Below, one piece after another: positions 1 to 9,415 of a stretch of DNA of 64,000 nucleotides. The notes under the pieces were generated by a model. The model was not told the origin of the DNA. It saw nothing but the letters and a program-made list of their open reading frames with translations, and ran no database searches. Made by a program: the position numbers and the translations under genes. The first letter of the stretch is position 1; the number at the start of each line of letters is the position of its first letter. Source of the stretch: Liolophura sinensis (Eukaryota > Mollusca > Polyplacophora > Chitonida > Chitonidae); the NCBI RefSeq assembly GCF_032854445.1, contig NC_088298.1:8049504-8113503 (forward strand). Direction: 5' to 3'.

Positions 1-79
1 AGTACTAACCGGGCTCGACGTTGCTTAACTTCGGTGTTCGGACAAGAACCGGTGTTTTCAACGTGATATGGCCGTAGGC
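1..79 (-). rRNA. 5S rRNA: 5S rRNA, copy 1 (partial, 3' end outside window)
   Basis: Holds nt 1-79 of the gene; the 3' part lies left of the window. C36T set, as at 8513, 26910, 30398, 31955, 35835, 40510 and 50262. Confidence 0.96.
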
Positions 80-353
80 ACGTGCTGGGGTAAAACTTTG
101 CTATATATTGGTGGTGAAATAAAATGCATGGAATATCAGAACAAGTGCACCAAAACAGTGAAGAGCTGGATGGCCGTTTGAACGAAGACAACAAACTCCC
201 TGCCATCCCACGTCTGTCTTGGCTTAGATGGACCATACAAGTCACGCTAGGGGCGATAACTCATATCCACATTTCCCCACCCACCATGGGTATATACATC
301 TTGGTATTAATCAAGAAAAAATGAAAAAAAAAAAAAAAAAAAAGAGGTTGCTA

Positions 354-471
354 GCCTACAGCACCCGGTGTTCCCAGGCGGTCACCCATCCAAGTACTAA
401 CCGGGCTCGACGTTGCTTAACTTCGGTGTTCGGACGAGAACCGGTGTTTTAAACGTGATATGGCCGTAGGC
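354..471 (-). rRNA. 5S rRNA: 5S rRNA, copy 2
   Basis: 118 nt; G21T, shared only with copy 24 (8906). The two copies also share spacer changes, marking them as duplicates. Confidence 0.97.
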
Positions 472-743
472 ACGTGCTGGGGTAAAACTTTGCTATATAT
501 TGGTGGTAAAATAAAATGCATGGAATATCAGAACAAGTGCACCAAACAGTGAAAAGGCTGGATGGCCGTTTGAACGAAGACAACAAACTCCCTGCCATCC
601 CACGTCTGTCTTGGCTTAGATGGACCATACAAGTCACGCTAGGGGCGATAACTCATATCCACATTTCCCCACCCACCATGGGAACATACATCTTTGTATT
701 AATGAAGAAAAAGAGAAAAAAAACAAAAAAAAAAGAGTTGTTA

Positions 744-863
744 GCCTACAGCACCCGGTGTTCCCCAGGCGGTCACCCATCCAAGTACTAACCGGGCTCG
801 ACGTTGTTTAACCTCGGTGTTCGGACGAGAACCCGGTGTTTTCAACGTGATATGGCCGTAGGC
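744..863 (-). rRNA. 5S rRNA: 5S rRNA, copy 3 (two insertions)
   Basis: 120 nt. G56A and A50G, plus one extra G in the run near nt 97-99 and one near nt 30-31. Counterpart copy 25 lacks the insertions. Confidence 0.94.
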
Positions 864-1136
864 ACGTGCTGGGGTAAAACTTTGCTATATATTGGTGGTG
901 AAATAAAATGCATGGAATATCAGAACAAGTGCACCAAACAGTGAAGAGGCTGGATGGCCGTTTGAACGAAGACAACAAACTCCCTGCCATCCCACGTCTG
1001 TCTTGGCTTAGATGGACCATACAAGTCACGCTAGGGGCGATAACTCTTATCCACATTTCCCCACCCACCATGGGTACATACATCTTTGTATTAATGAAGA
1101 AAAATAGAAAAAAAAAAAATAAAAAGAGGTTGCTAG

Positions 1137-1254
1137 GCCTACAGCACCCGGTGTTCCCAGGCGGTCACCCATCCAAGTACTAACCGGGCTCGACGTTGCT
1201 TAACTTCGATGTTCGGACGAGAACCGGTGTTTTCAACGTGATATGGCCGTAGGC
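1137..1254 (-). rRNA. 5S rRNA: 5S rRNA, copy 4
   Basis: 118 nt; C46T set with start-site change G-2C and C-11A in the spacer. One extra base in the trailer. Confidence 0.97.
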
Positions 1255-1527
1255 AGGTGCTGGGTTAAAACTTTGCTATATATTGGTGGTGAAATAATAT
1301 GCATGGAATATCAGAACAAGTGCACCAAACAGTGAAGAGGCTGGATGGCCGTTTGAACGAAGACAACAAACTCCCTGCCATCCCACGTCTGTCTTGGCTT
1401 AGATGGACCACTACAAGTCACGCTAGGGGCGATAACTCATATCCACATTTCCCCACCCACCATGGGTATATACATCTTTGTATTAATGAAGAAAAAGTGA
1501 AAAAAAAAAAAAAAAAAAGAGTTGCTA

Positions 1528-1645
1528 GCCTACAGTACCCGGTGTTCCCAGGCGGTCACCCATCCAAGTACTAACCGGGCTCGACGTTGCTTAACCTTGG
1601 TGTTCGGATGAGAACCGGTGTTTTCAACGTGATATTTCCGTAGGC
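1528..1645 (-). rRNA. 5S rRNA: 5S rRNA, copy 5 (AA class)
   Basis: 118 nt; G110A, A50G, G48A, G37A, C10A, C9A. Both partners of the C9-G110 pair are changed to A. Same allele at 37403, 42077, 51829 and 53782. Confidence 0.96.
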
Positions 1646-1915
1646 ACGTGCTGGGGTAAAACTTTGCTATATATTGGTGGTGAAATAAAATGCATGGAAT
1701 ATCAGAACAAGTGCACCAAACAGTGAAGAGGCTGGATGGCCGTTTGAACGAAGACAACAAACTGCCTGCCATCCACGTCTGTCTTGGCTTAGATGGACCA
1801 TTCAAGTCACGCTAGGGGCGATAACTCATATCCACATTTAACCACCCACCATGGGTATATACATCTTGGTATTAATGAAGAAAAAGAGAGAGAAAAAAAA
1901 AAGAAGAGGTTGTTA

Positions 1916-2033
1916 GCCTACAGCACCCGGTGTTCCCAGGCGGTCACCCATCCAAGTACTAACCGGGCTCGACGTTGCTTAACCTCGGTGTTCGGACGAG
2001 AACCGGTGTTTTCAACGTGATATGGCCGTAGGC
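1916..2033 (-). rRNA. 5S rRNA: 5S rRNA, copy 6
   Basis: 118 nt; A50G. Its upstream TATA-like box is one base short. Confidence 0.97.
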
Positions 2034-2055
2034 ACGTGCTGGGGTAAAACTTTGC

Positions 2056-2062
2056 TATTATT
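2056..2062 (-). promoter_or_regulatory. Altered TATA-like element of copy 6
   Basis: One base is missing, turning the usual TATATATT (plus strand) into TATTATT and moving upstream sequence 1 nt closer. Confidence 0.6.
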
Positions 2063-2304
2063 GGTGGTGAAATAATATGCATGGAATATCAGAACAAGTG
2101 CACCAAACAGTGAAGAGGCTGGATGGCCGTTTGAACGAAGACAACAAACTCCCTGCCATCCCACGTCTGTCTTGGCTTAGATGGACCATTCAAGTCACGC
2201 TAGGGGCGATAACTCATATCCACATTTCCCCACCCACCATGGGTATATACATCTTGGTATTAATGAAGAAAAATAGAAAAAAAAAAAAAAAAAAGAGGTT
2301 GTTA

Positions 2305-2422
2305 GCCTACAGCACCCGGTGTTCCCAGGCGGTCACCCATCCAAGTACTAACCGGGCTCGACGTTGCTTAACCTCGGTGTTCGGACGAGAACCGGTGTTT
2401 TCAACGTGATATGGCCGTAGGC
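2305..2422 (-). rRNA. 5S rRNA: 5S rRNA, copy 7
   Basis: 118 nt; A50G only. Confidence 0.97.
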
Positions 2423-2696
2423 ACGTGCTGGGGTAAAACTTTGCTATATATTGGTGGTGAAATAAAATGCATGGAATATCAGAACAAGTGCACCAAACAG
2501 TGAAGAGGCTGGATGGCCGTTTGAACGAAGACAACAAACTCCCTGCCATCCCACGTCTGTCTTGGCTTAGATGGACCATACAAGTCACGCTTGGGGCGAT
2601 AACTCATATCCACATTTCCCCACCCACCATGGGTACATACATCTTTGTATTAATGAAGAAAAAGAAAAAAAAGAAAAAAAAAAAAAGATGTTGCTA

Positions 2697-2814
2697 GCCT
2701 ACAGCACCCGGTGTTCCCAGGCGGTCACCCATCCAAGTACTAACCGGGCTCGACGTTGCTTAACTTCGGTGTTCGGACGAGAACCGGTGTTTTCAACGTG
2801 ATATGGCCGTAGGC
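2697..2814 (-). rRNA. 5S rRNA: 5S rRNA, copy 8
   Basis: 118 nt; matches the consensus. Its upstream spacer carries the GGTTCGAT variant near 2985. Confidence 0.98.
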
Positions 2815-3091
2815 ACGTGCTGGGGTAAAACTTTGCTATATATTGGTGGTGAAATAAAATGCATGGAATATCAGAACAAGTGCACCAAACAGTGAAGAGG
2901 CTGGATGGCCGTTTGAACGAAGACAACAAACTCCCTGCCATCCCACGTCTGTCTTGGCTTAGATGGACCATACAAGTCACGCTAGGTTCGATAACTCATA
3001 TCCACATTTCCCCACCCACCATGGGTATATACATCTTGGTATTAATGAAGAAAAAGTGAAAAAAAAAAAAAAAAAAAAAAAAAGGTTGCTA

Positions 3092-3209
3092 GCCTACAGC
3101 ACCCGGTGTTCCCAGGCGGTCACCCATCCAAGTACTAACCGGGCTCGAAGTTGCTCAACCTCGGTGTTCGGACGAGAACCGGTGTTTTCAACGTGATATG
3201 GCCGTAGGC
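3092..3209 (-). rRNA. 5S rRNA: 5S rRNA, copy 9
   Basis: 118 nt; G61T, A54G, A50G, three box A changes, as at 20268, 43248, 44813 and 53001. Confidence 0.97.
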
Positions 3210-3480
3210 ACGTGCTGGGGTAAAACTTTGCTATATATTGGTGGTGAAATAAAATGCATGGAATATCAGAACAAGTGCACCAAACAGTGAAGAGGCTGGA
3301 TGGCCGTTTGAACGAAGACAACAAACTGCCTGCCATCCCACGTCTGTCTTGGCTTAGATGGACCACACAAGTCACGCTAGGGGCGATAACTAATATCCAC
3401 ATTTCCCCACCCACCATGGGTACATACATCTTTGTATTAATGAAGAAAAAGGGAAAAAAAGAAAAAAAAAGAGGTTGTTA

Positions 3481-3598
3481 GCCTACAGCACCCGGTGTTC
3501 CCAGGCGGTCACCCATCCAAATACTAACCGGGCTCGACGTTGCTTAACCTCGGTGTTCGGACGAGAACCGGTGTTTTCAACGTGATATAGCCGTAGGC
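3481..3598 (-). rRNA. 5S rRNA: 5S rRNA, copy 10
   Basis: 118 nt; C78T, A50G, C10T. C10T is shared only with copy 30 (11251). Confidence 0.97.
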
Positions 3599-3877
3599 AC
3601 GTGCTGGGGTAAAACTTTGCTATATATTGGTGGTGAAATAAAATGCATGGAATATCAGAACAAGTGCACCAAACAGTGAAGAGGCTGGATGACCGTTTGA
3701 ACGAAGACAACAAACTCCCTGCCATCCCACGTCTGTCTTGGCTTAGATGGACCATACAAGTCACGCTAGGGGCGATAACTGATATCCACATTTCCCCACC
3801 CACCATGGGTACATACATCTTTGTATTAATAAAGAAAAAGTGAAAAAAAAAAAAAAAAAAAAAAAAAGAGGTTGTTA

Positions 3878-3995
3878 GCCTACAGCAGCCGGTGTTCCCA
3901 GGCGGTCACCCATCCAAGTACTAACCGGGCTCGACGTTGCTTAACTTCGGTGTTCGGACGAGAACCGGTGTTTTCAACGTGATATGGCCGTAGGC
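3878..3995 (-). rRNA. 5S rRNA: 5S rRNA, copy 11
   Basis: 118 nt; G108C, shared only with copy 31 (11646). Confidence 0.97.
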
Positions 3996-4241
3996 ACGTG
4001 CTGGGGTAAAACTTTGCTATATATTGGTGGTGAAATAAAATGCATGGAATATCAGAACAAGTGCACCAAACAGTGAAGAGGCTGGATGGCCGTTTGAACG
4101 AAGACAACAAACTCCCTGCCATCCCACGTCTGTCTTGGCTTAGATGGACCATACAAGTCACACTAGGGGCGATAAATCATATCCACATTTCCCCACCCAC
4201 CATGGGTACATACATCTTTGTATTAATGAAGAAAAAGAGAG

Positions 4242-4255
4242 AAAAAAAAAAAAAA
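4242..4255 (-). terminator. Pol III T-run terminator of copy 12 (representative)
   Basis: Fourteen T on the minus strand begin 10 nt after the last helix I base of copy 12. Equivalent runs of 9 (for example 31549-31557 and 46732-46740) to 26 T (5777-5802) follow the other copies, some broken by single C or A. Four or more T suffice for Pol III, so all should terminate. Confidence 0.9.
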
Positions 4256-4286
4256 GAGGATGCTAGCCTACAGCACCCGGTGTTCC

Positions 4287-4304
4287 CAGGCGGTCACCCA
4301 TCCA
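4287..4304 (-). promoter_or_regulatory. 5S internal control region, box C (copy 12)
   Basis: Gene nt 80-97, with the GGATGGGTGACCGCC core expected for the TFIIIA-binding box C. Recurring variants here are G82A and G93C/T. Confidence 0.75.
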
Positions 4305-4311
4305 AGTACTA

Positions 4312-4317
4312 ACCGGG
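4312..4317 (-). promoter_or_regulatory. 5S internal control region, intermediate element (copy 12)
   Basis: Gene nt 67-72, assigned by position relative to Xenopus 5S. It is nearly invariant in the window; C68T and C69T each occur in only two copies. Confidence 0.65.
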
Positions 4318-4319
4318 CT

Positions 4320-4334
4320 CGACGTTGCTTAACT
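4320..4334 (-). promoter_or_regulatory. 5S internal control region, box A (copy 12)
   Basis: Gene nt 50-64 correspond to the box A of type 1 Pol III promoters. The GTTAAGC core is present. Many recurring variants of the array (A50G, A54G/C, G56A, G61T, G64C/A) fall in this box. Confidence 0.75.
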
Positions 4335-4382
4335 TCGGTGTTCGGACGAGAACCGGTGTTTTCAACGTGATATGGCCGTAGG

Positions 4383-4388
4383 CACGTG
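4383..4388. promoter_or_regulatory. CACGTG palindrome at the 5S start site (representative)
   Basis: A perfect E-box-type palindrome spans +1 to -5. Most units keep it; several allele sets lose it through changes at +1, -1 or -2. Function is not shown. Confidence 0.4.
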
Positions 4389-4647
4389 CTGGGGTAAAAC
4401 TTTGCTATATATTGGTGGTGAAATAAAATGCATGGAATATCAGAACAAGTGCACCAAACAGTGAAGAGGCTGGATGGCCGTTTGAACGAAGACAACAAAC
4501 TCCCTGCCATCCCACGTCTGTCTTGGCTTAGATGGACCATACAAGTCACGCTAGGGGCGATAACTCATATCCACATTTCCCCACCCACCATGGGTACATA
4601 CATCTTTGTATTAATGAAGAAAAAGTGAAAAAAAAAAGAGCTTGGTA
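4384..4647 (-). other. Representative 5S intergenic spacer
   Basis: This 264-bp spacer, between copies 12 and 13, stands for all of them. Read on the minus strand from copy 13's end towards copy 12's start it holds a 10-nt trailer, a T10 terminator, a pyrimidine-rich stretch, a unique-looking core of about 200 bp, then the TATA-like element and start site of copy 12. I see no tRNA, U snRNA, spliced-leader or protein gene in it. Spacers vary in T-run length and at a limited number of shared sites. Confidence 0.85.
4406..4413 (-). promoter_or_regulatory. TATA-like element of copy 12 (representative)
   Basis: Minus strand AATATATA lies 23-30 nt upstream of the 5S start. The same element sits at gene end +23 to +30 in nearly every unit. 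A TATA-like box near -30 is known to matter for 5S transcription in several invertebrates and fungi; its role here is inferred from position and conservation. Confidence 0.7.
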
Positions 4648-4765
4648 GCCTACAGCACCCGGTGTTCCCAGGCGGTCACCCATCCAAGTACTAACCGGGC
4701 TCGACGTTGCTTAACTTCGGTGTTCGGACGAGAACCGGTGTTTTCATCGTGATATGGCCGTAGGC
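4648..4765 (-). rRNA. 5S rRNA: 5S rRNA, copy 13
   Basis: 118 nt; T19A, private to this copy. Short T10 terminator. Confidence 0.97.
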
Positions 4766-5029
4766 ACGTGCTGGGGTAAAACTTTGCTATATATTGGTGG
4801 TGAAATAAAATGCATGGAATATCAGAACAAGTGCACCAAACAGTGAAGAGGCTGGATGGCCGTTTGAACGAAGACAACAAACTCCCTGCCATCCCACGTC
4901 TGTCTTGGCTTAGATGGACCATACAAGTCACGCTAGGGGCGATAACTCATATCCACATTTCCCCACCCACCATGGGTACATACATCTTTGTATTAATGAA
5001 GAAAAAGAGAAAAAAAAAAGAGCTTGGTA

Positions 5030-5147
5030 GCCTACAGCACCCGGTGTTCCCAGGCGGTCACCCATCCAAGTACTAACCGGGCTCGACGTTGCTTAACTTC
5101 GGTGTTCGGACGAGAACCGGTGTTTTCAACGTGATATGGCCGTAGGC
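5030..5147 (-). rRNA. 5S rRNA: 5S rRNA, copy 14
   Basis: 118 nt; consensus. Confidence 0.98.
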
Positions 5148-5414
5148 ACGTGCTGGGGTAAAACTTTGCTATATATTGGTGGTGAAATAAAATGCATGGA
5201 ATATCAGAACAAGTGCACCAAACAGTGAAGAGGCTGGATGGCCGTTTGAACGAAGACAACAAACTCCCTGCCATCCCACGTCTGTCTTGGCTTAGATGGA
5301 CCATACAAGTCACGCTAGGGGCGATAACTCATATCCACATTTCCCCACCCACCATGGGTACATACATCTTTGTATATATGAAGAAACAGAGAGAGAAAAA
5401 AAAAGAGGTTGTTA

Positions 5415-5532
5415 GCCTACAGCACCCGGTGTTCCCAGGCGGTCACCCATCCAAGTACTAACCGGGCTCGACGTTGCTCAACCTCGGTGTTCGGACGAGA
5501 ACCGGTGTTTTCAACGTGATATGGTCGTAGGC
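5415..5532 (-). rRNA. 5S rRNA: 5S rRNA, copy 15
   Basis: 118 nt; A54G, A50G and private G8A, which opens the G8-C111 pair. Confidence 0.97.
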
Positions 5533-5812
5533 ACGTGCTGGGGTAAAACTTTGCTATATATTGGTGGTGAAATAAAATGCATGGAATATCAGAACAAGTG
5601 CACCAAACAGTGAAGAGGCTGGATGGCCGTTTGAACGAAGACAACAAACTCCCTGCCATCCCACGTCTGTCTTGGCTTAGATGGACCATTCAAGTCACGC
5701 TAGGGGCGATAACTCATATCCACATTTCCCCACCCACCATGGGTATATACATCTTGGTATTAATGAAGAAAAAGTGAAAAAAAAAAAAAAAAAAAAAAAA
5801 AAGAGGTTGCTA

Positions 5813-5930
5813 GCCTACAGCACCCGGTGTTCCCAGGCGGTCACCCATCCAAGTACTAACCGGGCTTGACGTTGTTTAACTTCGGTGTTCGGACGAGAAC
5901 CGGTGTTTTCAACGTGATATGGCCGTAGGA
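5813..5930 (-). rRNA. 5S rRNA: 5S rRNA, copy 16 (nt 1 variant)
   Basis: 118 nt; G64A, G56A, G1T. The first base no longer pairs with C118. Followed by the longest T-run seen (26). Same allele in copy 20. Confidence 0.95.
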
Positions 5931-6198
5931 AGGTGCTGGGGTAAAAACTTTGCTATATATTGGTGGTGAAATGAAATGCATGGAATATCAGAACAAGTGC
6001 ACCAAACAGTGAAGAGGCTGGATGGCCGTTTGAACGAAGACAACAAACTCCCTGCCATCCCACGTCTGTCTTGGCTTAGATGGACCATACAAGTCACGCT
6101 AGGGGCGATAACTCATATCCACATTTCCCCGCCCACCATGGGTACATACATCTTTGTATTAATGAAGAAAAAGAGAAAAAAAAAAAAAGAGGTTGTTA

Positions 6199-6316
6199 GC
6201 CTACAGCACCCGGTGTTCCCAGGCGGTCACCCATCCAAGTACTAACCGGGCATGACGTTGCTTAACTTCGGTGTTCGGACGAGAACCGGTGTTTTCAACG
6301 TGATATGGCCGTAGGC
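6199..6316 (-). rRNA. 5S rRNA: 5S rRNA, copy 17
   Basis: 118 nt; A65T and private G64A. Confidence 0.97.
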
Positions 6317-6580
6317 ACGTGCTGGGGTAAAACTTTGCTATATATTGGTGGTGAAATAAAATGCATGGAATATCAGAACAAGTGCACCAAACAGTGAAGA
6401 GGCTGGATGGCCGTTTGAACGAAGACAACAAACTCCCTGCCATCCCACGTCTGTCTTGGCTTAGATGGACCATACAAGTCACGCTAGGGGCGATAACTCA
6501 TATCCACATTTCCCCACCCACCATGGGTACATACATCTTTGTATTAATGAAGAAAAAGTGAAAAAAAAAAGAGCTTGGTA

Positions 6581-6698
6581 GCCTACAGCACCCGGTGTTC
6601 CCAGGCGGTCACCCATCCAAGTACTAACCGGGCTCGACGTTGCTTAACTTCGGTGTTCGGACGAGAACCGGTGTTTTCAACGTGATATGGCCGTAGGC
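6581..6698 (-). rRNA. 5S rRNA: 5S rRNA, copy 18
   Basis: 118 nt; consensus. Confidence 0.98.
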
Positions 6699-6964
6699 AC
6701 GTGCTGGGGTAAAACTTTGCTATATATTGGTGGTGAAATAAAATGCATGGAATATCAGAACAAGTGCACCAAACAGTGAAGAGGCTGGATGGCCGTTTGA
6801 ACGAAGACAACAAACTCCCTGCCATCCCACGTCTGTCTTGGCTTAGATGGACCATACAAGTCACGCTAGGGGCGATAACTCATATCCACATTTCCCCACC
6901 CACCATGGGTACATACATCTTTGTATATATGAAGAAACAGAGAGAGAAAAAAAAGAGGTTGTTA

Positions 6965-7082
6965 GCCTACAGCACCCGGTGTTCCCAGGCGGTCACCCAT
7001 CCAAGTACTAACCGGGCTCGACGTTGCTCAACCTCGGTGTTCGGACGAGAACCGGTGTTTTCAACGTGATATGGCCGTAGGC
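6965..7082 (-). rRNA. 5S rRNA: 5S rRNA, copy 19
   Basis: 118 nt; A54G, A50G; duplicate of copy 15 without its G8A. Confidence 0.97.
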
Positions 7083-7362
7083 ACGTGCTGGGGTAAAACT
7101 TTGCTATATATTGGTGGTGAAATAAAATGCATGGAATATCAGAACAAGTGCACCAAACAGTGAAGAGGCTGGATGGCCGTTTGAACGAAGACAACAAACT
7201 CCCTGCCATCCCACGTCTGTCTTGGCTTAGATGGACCATACAAGTCACGCTAGGGGCGATAACTCATATCCACATTTCCCCACCCACCATGGGTATATAC
7301 ATCTTGGTATTAATGAAGAAAAAGTGAAAAAAAAAAAAAAAAAAAAAAAAAAGAGGTTGCTA

Positions 7363-7480
7363 GCCTACAGCACCCGGTGTTCCCAGGCGGTCACCCATCC
7401 AAGTACTAACCGGGCTTGACGTTGTTTAACTTCGGTGTTCGGACGAGAACCGGTGTTTTCAACGTGATATGGCCGTAGGA
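7363..7480 (-). rRNA. 5S rRNA: 5S rRNA, copy 20 (nt 1 variant)
   Basis: 118 nt; G64A, G56A, G1T; duplicate of copy 16. Confidence 0.95.
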
Positions 7481-7747
7481 AGGTGCTGGGGTAAAACTTT
7501 GCTATATATTGGTGGTGAAATGAAATGCATGGAATATCAGAACAAGTGCACCAAACAGTGAAGAGGCTGGATGGCCGTTTGAACGAAGACAACAAACTCC
7601 CTGCCATCCCACATCTGTCTTGGCTTAGATGGACCATACAAGTCACGCTAGGGGCGATAACTCATATCCACATTTCCCCACCCACCATGGGTACATACAT
7701 CTTTGTATTAATGAAGAAAAAGAGAAAAAAAAAAAAAGAGGTTGTTA

Positions 7748-7866
7748 GCCTACAGCACCCGGTGTTCCCAGGGCGGTCACCCATCCAAGTACTAACCGGG
7801 CACGACGTTGCTTAACTTCGGTGTTCGGACGAGAACCGGTGTTTTCAACGTGATATGGCCGTAGGC
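7748..7866 (-). rRNA. 5S rRNA: 5S rRNA, copy 21 (one insertion)
   Basis: 119 nt; A65T and one extra C near nt 94-95 (box C). Confidence 0.94.
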
Positions 7867-8130
7867 ACGTGCTGGGGTAAAACTTTGCTATATATTGGTG
7901 GTGAAATAAAATGCATGGAATATCAGAACAAGTGCACCAAACAGTGAAGAGGCTGGATGGCCGTTTGAACGAAGACAACAAACTCCCTGCCATCCCACGT
8001 CTGTCTTGGCTTAGATGGACCATACAAGTCACGCTAGGGGCGATAACTCATATCCACATTTCCCCACCCACCATGGGTACATACATCTTTGTATTAATGA
8101 AGAAAAAGTGAAAAAAAAAAGAGCTTGGTA

Positions 8131-8147
8131 GCCTACAGCACCCGGTG

Positions 8148-8179
<32 letters not shown>

Positions 8180-8248
8180 GGGCTCGACGTTGCTTAACTT
8201 CGGTGTTCGGACGAGAACCGGTGTTTTCAACGTGATATGGCCGTAGGC
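8131..8248 (-). rRNA. 5S rRNA: 5S rRNA, copy 22
   Basis: 118 nt; private G97C. Confidence 0.97.
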
Positions 8249-8512
8249 ACGTGCTGGGGTAAAACTTTGCTATATATTGGTGGTGAAATAAAATGCATGG
8301 AATATCAGAACAAGTGCACCAAACAGTGAAGAGGCTGGATGGCCGTTTGAACGAAGACAACAAACTCCCTGCCATCCCACGTCTGTCTTGGCTTAGATGG
8401 ACCATACAAGTCACGCTAGGGGCGATAACTCATATCCACATTTCCCCACCCACCATGGGTATATACATCTTTGTATTAATGAAGAAAAAGTGAAAAAAAA
8501 AAGAGCTTGGTA

Positions 8513-8630
8513 GCCTACAGCACCCGGTGTTCCCAGGCGGTCACCCATCCAAGTACTAACCGGGCTCGACGTTGCTTAACTTCGGTGTTCGGACAAGAAC
8601 CGGTGTTTTCAACGTGATATGGCCGTAGGC
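8513..8630 (-). rRNA. 5S rRNA: 5S rRNA, copy 23
   Basis: 118 nt; C36T. Counterpart of copy 1 at an offset of 8551 bp. Confidence 0.97.
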
Positions 8631-8905
8631 ACGTGCTGGGGTAAAACTTTGCTATATATTGGTGGTGAAATAAAATGCATGGAATATCAGAACAAGTGCA
8701 CCAAACAGTGAAGAGGCTGGATGGCCGTTTGAACGAAGACAACAAACTCCCTGCCATCCCACGTCTGTCTTGGCTTAGATGGACCATACAAGTCACGCTA
8801 GGGGCGATAACTCATATCCACATTTCCCCACCCACCATGGGTATATACATCTTGGTATTAATCAAGAAAAAATGAAAAAAAAAAAAAAAAAAAAAGAGGT
8901 TGCTA

Positions 8906-9023
8906 GCCTACAGCACCCGGTGTTCCCAGGCGGTCACCCATCCAAGTACTAACCGGGCTCGACGTTGCTTAACTTCGGTGTTCGGACGAGAACCGGTGTT
9001 TTAAACGTGATATGGCCGTAGGC
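8906..9023 (-). rRNA. 5S rRNA: 5S rRNA, copy 24
   Basis: 118 nt; G21T, counterpart of copy 2. Confidence 0.97.
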
Positions 9024-9297
9024 ACGTGCTGGGGTAAAACTTTGCTATATATTGGTGGTAAAATAAAATGCATGGAATATCAGAACAAGTGCACCAAACA
9101 GTGAAAAGGCTGGATGGCCGTTTGAACGAAGACAACAAACTCCCTGCCATCCCACGTCTGTCTTGGCTTAGATGGACCATACAAGTCACGCTAGGGGCGA
9201 TAACTCATATCCAGATTTCCCCACCCACCATGGGAACATACATCTTTGTATTAATGAAGAAAAAGAGAAAAAAAACAAAAAAAAAAAGAGGTTGTTA

Positions 9298-9415
9298 GCC
9301 TACAGCACCCGGTGTTCCCAGGCGGTCACCCATCCAAGTACTAACCGGGCTCGACGTTGTTTAACCTCGGTGTTCGGACGAGAACCGGTGTTTTCAACGT
9401 GATATGGCCGTAGGC
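9298..9415 (-). rRNA. 5S rRNA: 5S rRNA, copy 25
   Basis: 118 nt; G56A, A50G; counterpart of copy 3. Confidence 0.97.

Larger units (their letters stand above)
4266..4383 (-). rRNA. 5S rRNA: 5S rRNA, copy 12 (reference copy)
   Basis: 118 nt and identical to the consensus; used here to place promoter boxes and terminator. Helix I is fully paired at nt 1-6 with 113-118. Array-wide, nt 43 is A where I recall most animal 5S having U in the CCGAUCACC loop. The trailer is 10 nt before a T14 run. Confidence 0.98.
5030..6580. repeat. Four-unit tandem duplication, left copy
   Basis: Copies 14-17: consensus; A54G/A50G; G64A/G56A/G1T; A65T. The same order follows directly as copies 18-21, 1550 bp away. 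Confidence 0.85.
6581..8130. repeat. Four-unit tandem duplication, right copy
   Basis: Copies 18-21 repeat copies 14-17, including the rare nt 1 change in copies 16 and 20 and the matching 398-bp spacing before the fourth unit start. Confidence 0.85.

Noticed and set aside
4242-4255. Poly(A) tail of a retroposon on the plus strand
   Set aside because: It sits at the exact position of a Pol III terminator in every unit and needs no retroposon; no target-site duplication was seen.
4384-4647. Linked U snRNA, tRNA or spliced-leader gene in the spacer, as in some invertebrate 5S arrays
   Set aside because: No Sm-site-like motif, cloverleaf arrangement or known leader seen on either strand.
4650-4931. 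Minus-strand open frames of about 90-111 codons starting MTCMVHLSQ or MVHLSQ
   Set aside because: They run from the spacer through the 5S gene and stop at its TAG near the 3' end. A Pol III rRNA gene is not protein coding; the frames are shadows of the repeat.
4810-5076. Plus-strand open frames of 60-134 codons starting MHGISEQ in nearly every spacer
   Set aside because: They recur only because the spacer recurs. They end in lysine runs from the poly(A) tract, shift frame with each tract length, and some run into the antisense of the 5S gene. No recognised domain.
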